A stretch of DNA of 41,913 nt, taken from the NCBI GenBank assembly GCA_964556705.1, contig CAZKXX010000022.1, positions 1 to 41,913 on the forward strand, written 5' to 3'. Numbering within the stretch: the stretch's first letter is position 1; every line of letters begins with the position of its first letter. A program made the translations under genes and the position numbers. Of the stretch, positions 37,277 to 41,913 are shown piece by piece. Source of the stretch: CAZKXX01 sp964556705. Lineage in GTDB: Bacteria > Acidobacteriota > Terriglobia > UBA7540. The notes under the pieces are model-generated. The model was not told where the DNA came from. It was given only the letters and a program-made list of their open reading frames with translations, and did not search any database.

Positions 37277-37285
37277 GTCTAGCAG
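37277..37285 (-). promoter_or_regulatory. Extended -10 promoter of receptor 3
   Basis: On the minus strand TG-C-TAGACT is followed by GAAAA, about 43 bases before the ATG at 37234. It shares the 12-base string TGCTAGACTGAA with the aldo/keto reductase promoter. The -35 position (TGGCCG) is not consensus. Confidence 0.5.
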
Positions 37286-37432
37286 CCGCGCCGAAGTTCG
37301 GCCACTCCAACTGCGCTGCCTTCTCGGACGGGCGAAGGCCGCTTGCGGTTACTTGTTCTTCGATGCCACTTCCGCCTTCAGCGGCTGCCAGAAGTCTGCC
37401 GATTTTGCCTTTCCTTCGGCGCGCGGGCTGGT

Positions 37433-37438
37433 TATACT
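37433..37438 (+). promoter_or_regulatory. -10 element of the DUF3311/symporter operon
   Basis: TATACT lies 49 bases before the ATG at 37487, with TTTCCT 17 bases upstream as a weak -35. The 252-base gap between receptor 3 and this operon thus holds divergent promoters and nothing else seen. Confidence 0.45.
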
Positions 37439-37486
37439 TTCGCCCTTTGACCGGTACTGCTCGGTTCGCGGCTCCCGTTCGGTGAA

Positions 37487-37732
37487 ATGACCAAAGCATT
37501 AAAAAACAAGGCGCTGCTGGTTGCGCTGGTCTTGATGGCCGCGCTGCACCACGATTTCTGGTTTTGGAACGACCCGACGCTGGTTTTCGGCTACCTGCCT
37601 GTCGGTCTCGCCTACCACGCCCTTTACTCGGTCGTGGCCGGGGCCTTCTGGTTCGTGGTTCTGACCTACGCCTGGCCTTCCGAGCTCGAGGAATTCGCCC
37701 GGCCCGAGCAGGAGGGGAAGCTGCGCGAATGA
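37487..37732 (+). CDS. DUF3311 small membrane protein
   Basis: An 81-residue protein with two membrane segments (LLVALVLMAALHHDFWFW and VVAGAFWFVVLTYAW). The size, the aromatic-rich loop and the position directly before a sodium:solute symporter match the DUF3311 family, thought to be an accessory subunit of such symporters. The stop overlaps the symporter ATG by 4 bases (ATGA), which supports a complex made in fixed ratio. Confidence 0.8.
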   Translation: MTKALKNKALLVALVLMAALHHDFWFWNDPTLVFGYLPVGLAYHALYSVVAGAFWFVVLTYAWPSELEEFARPEQEGKLRE

Positions 37733-39246
37733 CGCCCCTGCTGATCATTTGCCTCTACCTCTCACTCTTGCTCGTCCTCAGTTACTTCAGCAAGCGGCTC
37801 TTTCGAGGCACCGCCGCCGACTACTTCCTCGCCAGCCACTCGATCGGCCCTTTCCTCCTGCTGATGTCCGTCTTCGGCACCACGATGACGGCCGTGGCGC
37901 TGGTGGGCAGCACCGGCGAAGCCTATCGCGGCGGCATCGGTGTTTACGGCATGCTCGCGTCCTGGTCGGGGCTGATTCATGCCGGTGTCTTTTTCTTTGT
38001 GGGCATGCCGCTCTGGGCCCTGGGGAAGCGTTACGGGTACGTGACGCAAATCCAGTATTTCCGCGACCGCTTTCAGAGCGACGCGCTGGGCGTCATCCTG
38101 TTTCCCGTCATTGTGGGGCTGGTGATTCCCTACCTGCTGGTGGGCCTGCTGGGGGCGACGGGCGTGGTGCAGTCGCTCACACGCGGCGCGTTTCCGGAAG
38201 TGTTTGCGGCGACCCACGGCGGGATTCCGCCCTGGCTGAGCGGGTTGGTCATCAGTGGCGTCGTGCTTTCCTATATTTTCTTCGGCGGGCTGCGCGGCGC
38301 GGCGCTCGCCAACGCATTTCAGACCATGGTCTTCATGCTGCTCGGGTTTGTGGCCGTCTGGCTCATCGCCGACAGACTCGGCGGTCCGGTGGCCGCCAGC
38401 CAGCAGGTGCTCAAAATGCACCCCGAGCGGCTGGTGCGCGAAGGTTCTTACAGCCAGTTGCAGTTTTTCACCTATTGCCTGATTCCCCTTTCGGTCGGCA
38501 TGTTCCCGCACCTGTTCCAGCATTGGCTGACGGCGCGCTCGGCGAAAACATTTCGCTTGACGGTCGTCGCGCATCCCATCTGCATCATGCTGGTCTGGGT
38601 GCCCTGCGTGATCATCGGCATCTGGGCGACTTCGGCAATGCTGCCCGACGGCCGGCTCATCGTACCCCCCGACGCTCCGCCCAATACGGAACTCGCCCGC
38701 ATGGTCAACGCGCTGACCGGCCCGGCGCTGACCGGCCTGCTGGGGGCAGGAATTCTCGCCGCCATCATGTCGTCGCTCGATTCGCAGTTCTTTGCCGTCG
38801 GCTCAATCTTCACAAACGACATCGTGATCCATTACTTCGGCAAGGAACGCGTCTCGGACCGCCGGCGAGTTCTGCTGGCCCGCGGGTTCATCATCGCGGT
38901 GGTGGGAATCACCTACCTGCTCTCACTGGCCGAGCCGCGCATGGTGTTTCCGCTCGCGGTCTGGTGCTTCAGCGGATACGCCAGCCTTTTCCCGCTGGTG
39001 TTTGCCTCGCTCTACTGGAAACGCACAACGAAAGAAGGTGCGATCGCCTCGGTAATCTGCATGGCCGTTGTGTGGTTCATCCTTTTCCGCGAGAGCGGCT
39101 ATGGCGCCGATCCGGACTACCTCTTCCTCGGCATGATGCCCGTCGTGGCGATTTTTGCCGCGGCCGTCCTCGGGCTCGTCATGGTTTCTCTGCTGACGAA
39201 ACCGCCTGCCGACGAAATCCTGAAGAAATTCAATCCGAGTTGGTGA
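37729..39246 (+). CDS. Sodium:solute symporter (SSS family)
   Basis: A 505-residue inner-membrane symporter with about 13 membrane segments. Family features are the N-terminal DYFLASHSIGPFLLLMSVFGTT with GSTGEAYRGG, the GGLRGAALANAFQTMVFM segment and the Na-site region GAGILAAIMSSLDSQFFAVG. It imports an organic solute, perhaps a carboxylate, driven by sodium. The start inside the DUF3311 stop codon is unambiguous, since upstream in-frame sequence is Arg-rich. It lies divergently next to receptor 3, which could deliver the same solute to the periplasm. A terminator-like palindrome follows. Confidence 0.92.
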   Translation: MTPLLIICLYLSLLLVLSYFSKRLFRGTAADYFLASHSIGPFLLLMSVFGTTMTAVALVGSTGEAYRGGIGVYGMLASWSGLIHAGVFFFVGMPLWALGKRYGYVTQIQYFRDRFQSDALGVILFPVIVGLVIPYLLVGLLGATGVVQSLTRGAFPEVFAATHGGIPPWLSGLVISGVVLSYIFFGGLRGAALANAFQTMVFMLLGFVAVWLIADRLGGPVAASQQVLKMHPERLVREGSYSQLQFFTYCLIPLSVGMFPHLFQHWLTARSAKTFRLTVVAHPICIMLVWVPCVIIGIWATSAMLPDGRLIVPPDAPPNTELARMVNALTGPALTGLLGAGILAAIMSSLDSQFFAVGSIFTNDIVIHYFGKERVSDRRRVLLARGFIIAVVGITYLLSLAEPRMVFPLAVWCFSGYASLFPLVFASLYWKRTTKEGAIASVICMAVVWFILFRESGYGADPDYLFLGMMPVVAIFAAAVLGLVMVSLLTKPPADEILKKFNPSW

Positions 39247-39286
39247 GGGGAGGTGCGTTCCTTGGCGAGACTTCGATTCACCGTCC

Positions 39287-39304
39287 TTCCCGCGAAAGCG
39301 GGAA
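39287..39304. repeat. Small palindromic intergenic repeat, copy 2, possible terminator
   Basis: TTCCCGC-GAAA-GCGGGAA forms a 7-base stem with a GNRA loop, followed on the plus strand by ATCCCATTTTC. It stands 40 bases after the symporter stop and before the convergent propeller stop. It is the same stem as the repeat at 87-104 with one loop base changed. It may act as a terminator for the symporter operon. Confidence 0.6.
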
Positions 39305-39313
39305 ATCCCATTT

Positions 39314-40429
39314 TCATTGGAACGCGAACAGTTGCCCGCCGTTTGACCCGATGACGATGTAGCCTTCAGCGATGGCGGGCGAGGCGGTGAGCGGCGAGCC
39401 CGCTTCAAACTCCCAGAGTTTTGTGCCCTTCTCGAGGCCGAGCACATAAAAGCGCCCGTCGCTCGAGCCGACGTAAACACGTCCCCCGGCAATCGCCGGC
39501 GAAGAATCCACGCGGGCGCGCGTCATGAAAGTCCACAAACCTTTCCCCGTCTTCGCGTCAATCGCGTGCACCATCTTGTCGCGCCCGCCCACCACAACGC
39601 GCCCGTCCGCCACGGCCGCCGAGGAGTAAAACGGGAACTCTCGCTGGGGGTGGCGATAACGCCAGACGATGCGTCGCGCGGCGAGGTCCACGCCCAAGAC
39701 TTCGTTGTTGAACGTTCCGTAGAAGGCCCATCCGCCCTCCAGCGCGGGCGACGCGCCCGTGTAGGCGCCGGAAGCAAGATCGTAAAGCTCTTCGCCGTCT
39801 GAAATGCGGATGGCGCGGAAGACTTCGTCGCAGCCGGAAACGTACGTCAGGCCTTCGGAAACCGCCGCGGTGCTGTGCACGGGGCCGTTCGTCCGGAACT
39901 TCCAAACCAGGGCGCCGGTTTCGGCGTTCAGCGCGTAGAGATGCTCGTCGTAAGAGCCGACCAGCACTTGGCCGCCGGTCACGACGGGCGAGGATTTGAT
40001 TTCGCTTCCGGTCTTGAACGTCCAGCGCTGCGTGCCCTTGCGGGCGTCCACGGCGTGCAGCGTACCCCCCAGGTCGCCGACATAGACCACACCGTCGCTC
40101 ACCGCCGGAGACGATTCACCAATCGGCTGGTCCGTCTTGTATTTCCACAAGAGCTTTCCCGTGGCGAGTTCAATCGCCAGCAGTTCGGCCGCTTGCGAGC
40201 CGACATAGACCGTGCCGGAAACGATGGCCGCGGAGGATTCGACGGCCTCGCCAGCGTCGTAGGTCCACACCAGCTTCAGGTTCGGACCAACATTGCCCTG
40301 CGCGACGCCGGTGAGCCGCGCGTTACCGCGAAACTGCGCCCAGTCCGACCTCGGGCTCGCCTGCGGCCGCTGGCCTGGCGACACAGGCGCGGTGAGAGCA
40401 ACCAGAAGCGTGGCAATCAGTACGCGCAC
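39314..40429 (-). CDS. Secreted PQQ-type beta-propeller protein C
   Basis: A 371-residue protein with a short signal peptide (VLIATLLVALTAPVSPGQ) and entry motif SDWAQFRGNARLTGVA. Very regular repeats of about 40 residues follow (LLAIELATGKLLWKYKTD, LHAVDARKGTQRWTFKTG, LYALNAETGALVWKFRTN, VHAIDAKTGKGLWTFMTR), each followed by SSPAV-type strands. This is a PQQ-like propeller of about eight blades resembling BamB-type scaffolds. The start is GTG at 40429, with GGAG eight bases upstream, overlapping the alcohol dehydrogenase end by 13 bases. Longer in-frame starts lack signal-peptide logic. Confidence 0.85.
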   Translation of the reverse strand: MRVLIATLLVALTAPVSPGQRPQASPRSDWAQFRGNARLTGVAQGNVGPNLKLVWTYDAGEAVESSAAIVSGTVYVGSQAAELLAIELATGKLLWKYKTDQPIGESSPAVSDGVVYVGDLGGTLHAVDARKGTQRWTFKTGSEIKSSPVVTGGQVLVGSYDEHLYALNAETGALVWKFRTNGPVHSTAAVSEGLTYVSGCDEVFRAIRISDGEELYDLASGAYTGASPALEGGWAFYGTFNNEVLGVDLAARRIVWRYRHPQREFPFYSSAAVADGRVVVGGRDKMVHAIDAKTGKGLWTFMTRARVDSSPAIAGGRVYVGSSDGRFYVLGLEKGTKLWEFEAGSPLTASPAIAEGYIVIGSNGGQLFAFQ

Positions 40430-41550
40430 TCGTAAATCTCCAGGGCGCCCGCGGCGTCCAAGGGGCGCGGATTGAATTGGCCCGTCCATTGCTTGGATGC
40501 GTCCTCGGCGAGTTGGGGAAGGTCTTCGCGTGGCACGCCCGCTTCGCGCAGCCGCGACGGCAAGCCGCCCGCCTTCCCGAACGCTTCGAGGCGCCGCGCC
40601 AGAGACTCCGCCGCCCCGTCCGGCCGCGCTTCGAGTCCCATCAACTCCGCGTAACGCGCGTTGCAGGTCAGCGCGTTCCAGCGAACGACGTGCGCGAGCA
40701 TCAGCGCGATGGCCACGCCGTGCACCGTGCCGTAGCGCGCCGTCAGCGGGTTCGCGCAGGCGTGCGCGGCCCCGAGCATCGAGTTCTCAATCGCCACGCC
40801 GGCCAGAAACGCGCCCAGCATCATCGCCCCGTTCGATTCGATGTCTTCGGGCCGCTCGAGGACGCGCTCGTAATTTTCCGCGAGCAGCCGGAACGCCTGG
40901 CGCGAAAACATTTCTGACGCGGCGTTGCGCTTGCTGGTGACCCAGGTCTCAACGGCGTGCGAGATGGCGTCATAGCCCGCCGCGGCGCGCACCGAAGGCG
41001 GCTGCGTCACGGCGAGCAGCGGATCGAGCAGGGCCACGCGGAACGCGGCGCCCGGCGCGCCGCAGGCCATCTTTTCGTGTGTTTCGGCGTCGGAAATGAG
41101 TGCGTAACTCTGCGCCTCGCTTCCGGTGCCGGTGGTCGTGGGGAGTCCGATCATCGGCAGCATCGGCCGCGTCGCCTTGCCGTAACCGCGATAGTCCGCC
41201 ATGCGCCCGCCGTTGCTGAGCAGGAAATTAACGCCCTTCGCGCAGTCCATCGAACTGCCGCCGCCGAGACCGATGATGGAATCAATCTCCTGAGACGCGG
41301 CAAACGCGCGGCCTGCCTCGACGTCGCGCGTGGTGGGGTTCGGGTGGAAGTCGTGGAAGCCGGCGACTTCGATGCCGGCGTCGCGCAAAACGCGGCTGGC
41401 GTGTTCGAAGTGGCCTGAGGCGACGAGCCCGCGGTCGGAGACCAGCAGAGCCCGCCGAAAACCCAGTTCGCGCGCGGTTTCACCGAGCCGCTCGAGCGCG
41501 CCCGGACCGAAAACGATGCGCGGACGGAGTTGGAATTCGAAAACCCTCAT
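40417..41550 (-). CDS. Iron-containing alcohol dehydrogenase
   Basis: A 377-residue group III dehydrogenase. NAD(P) binding is shown by GLGGGSSMDCAKG and PTTTGTGSEAQ. The metal ligands are Asp194 and His198 (GYDAISHAVE), His263 (GAAHACANPL) and His277 (GTVHGVAIAL). It interconverts an alcohol and an aldehyde or ketone in the cytoplasm. It is placed between two exported propeller genes on the same strand: 36 bases after the partial one and overlapping the next by 13 bases. An operon is therefore likely, though a cytoplasmic dehydrogenase with periplasmic propellers is an odd mix. The substrate is unknown. Confidence 0.92.
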   Translation of the reverse strand: MRVFEFQLRPRIVFGPGALERLGETARELGFRRALLVSDRGLVASGHFEHASRVLRDAGIEVAGFHDFHPNPTTRDVEAGRAFAASQEIDSIIGLGGGSSMDCAKGVNFLLSNGGRMADYRGYGKATRPMLPMIGLPTTTGTGSEAQSYALISDAETHEKMACGAPGAAFRVALLDPLLAVTQPPSVRAAAGYDAISHAVETWVTSKRNAASEMFSRQAFRLLAENYERVLERPEDIESNGAMMLGAFLAGVAIENSMLGAAHACANPLTARYGTVHGVAIALMLAHVVRWNALTCNARYAELMGLEARPDGAAESLARRLEAFGKAGGLPSRLREAGVPREDLPQLAEDASKQWTGQFNPRPLDAAGALEIYECAY

Positions 41551-41586
41551 GGCGCGTGGGCGGGACGCACGTTCAAGGGAAGCGCG

Positions 41587-41913
41587 CTACTCCCCCCGCC
41601 GGGTCAGGGCCATCCCCGCGGTGTCGGAACCCGCGGGCGATTTCCCGGCTTCAGCGGTCTCCGGTGCCTCGCTGATGGCGTAGAGGAGGTTGCGCGTGCT
41701 GATGAAGAGCGTTCCGTTCACCGGAACCGGCGTCGAATAGACGGAACTTCCCATGTTCACTTCGGCGGTGACCTTCTTCTCTTTCCCCGTGGCCAGGATG
41801 ACGACGTCGCCGTCCTCATCGCCGAGGTACACCTTGCCGTCGGCCACCAGCGTCGAGCCCCAGACGGCGGCGAGCACGTCGTGCACCCAGTAAACCTCTC
41901 CCGTCCTCGCGTC
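41587..41913 (-). CDS. PQQ-type beta-propeller protein D (partial, 5' end outside the window)
   Basis: The frame is open to the window end and begins DARTGEVYWVHDVLAAVWGS in the visible part. Propeller strands follow: KVYLGDEDGDVVILATGKE and GTLFISTRNLLYAISE, then a flexible Ala/Gly-rich tail. About 108 C-terminal residues are visible. It is the first visible gene of the minus-strand group with the iron alcohol dehydrogenase and propeller C. An internal GTG at 41886 is not the real start, because coding sequence continues upstream. Confidence 0.8.
   Translation of the reverse strand, partial: DARTGEVYWVHDVLAAVWGSTLVADGKVYLGDEDGDVVILATGKEKKVTAEVNMGSSVYSTPVPVNGTLFISTRNLLYAISEAPETAEAGKSPAGSDTAGMALTRRGE

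Overview
The window is about 42 kb of GC-rich bacterial DNA with tight gene packing. The gene content points to the phylum Acidobacteriota: three very large outer-membrane receptors with an N-terminal carboxypeptidase-regulatory-like domain (Oar type) and no SusD partner, a TPR/FG-GAP/ASPIC (CRTAC1-like) giant secreted protein, four PQQ-type beta-propeller proteins with the DWPxW(R/G)GP-type N-terminus, and a DUF3311 plus sodium:solute symporter pair. This assignment is inferred from protein families only; no rRNA, tRNA, CRISPR array, transposase or phage gene was seen.

Layout. Bases 1-11826 (+): the tail of an unknown gene, mnmG (tRNA modification), an enoyl-CoA hydratase of the dienoyl-CoA hydratase type, a small MNT/HEPN pair, the TPR/FG-GAP protein and TonB-dependent receptor 1. 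Bases 11922-14498 (-): a FliA/WhiG-type sigma factor, a Tat-exported aldo/keto reductase and a small Cys-rich conserved protein. Bases 14499-15431 are a long non-coding stretch with an operator-like repeat, followed (+) by two small Cys-rich proteins, one of them a PilZ/zinc-ribbon protein. Bases 16460-22688 (-): receptor 2, a coding-like remnant, an MFS transporter and an Old Yellow Enzyme-type oxidoreductase. Bases 22794-33452 (+): seven closely spaced genes, namely an adenylating enzyme, an aldehyde-dehydrogenase-like acyl reductase, a family 4 glycosyltransferase, an ABC ATPase, a large FtsX-like permease and two PQQ-type propellers. Bases 33456-37234 (-): receptor 3 and a small membrane protein. 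Bases 37487-39246 (+): DUF3311 and symporter. Bases 39314-41913 (-): propeller, iron alcohol dehydrogenase, propeller (cut by the window edge).

Most interesting points. (1) A 117-bp, exactly in-frame block of palindromic repeat units sits inside mnmG. (2) The seven-gene run at 22794-33452 couples a two-component carboxylic-acid-reducing pair to a glycosyltransferase and an exporter, and could be an undescribed biosynthesis/export locus. (3) A sigma-28-type factor lies close to a three-half-site operator-like repeat and two Cys-motif proteins, with no flagellar gene in view. (4) Two unrelated minus-strand genes share a TGCTAGACTGAA motif about 30 bases before their starts. (5) An unannotated coding-like stretch overlaps the start of the MFS gene.
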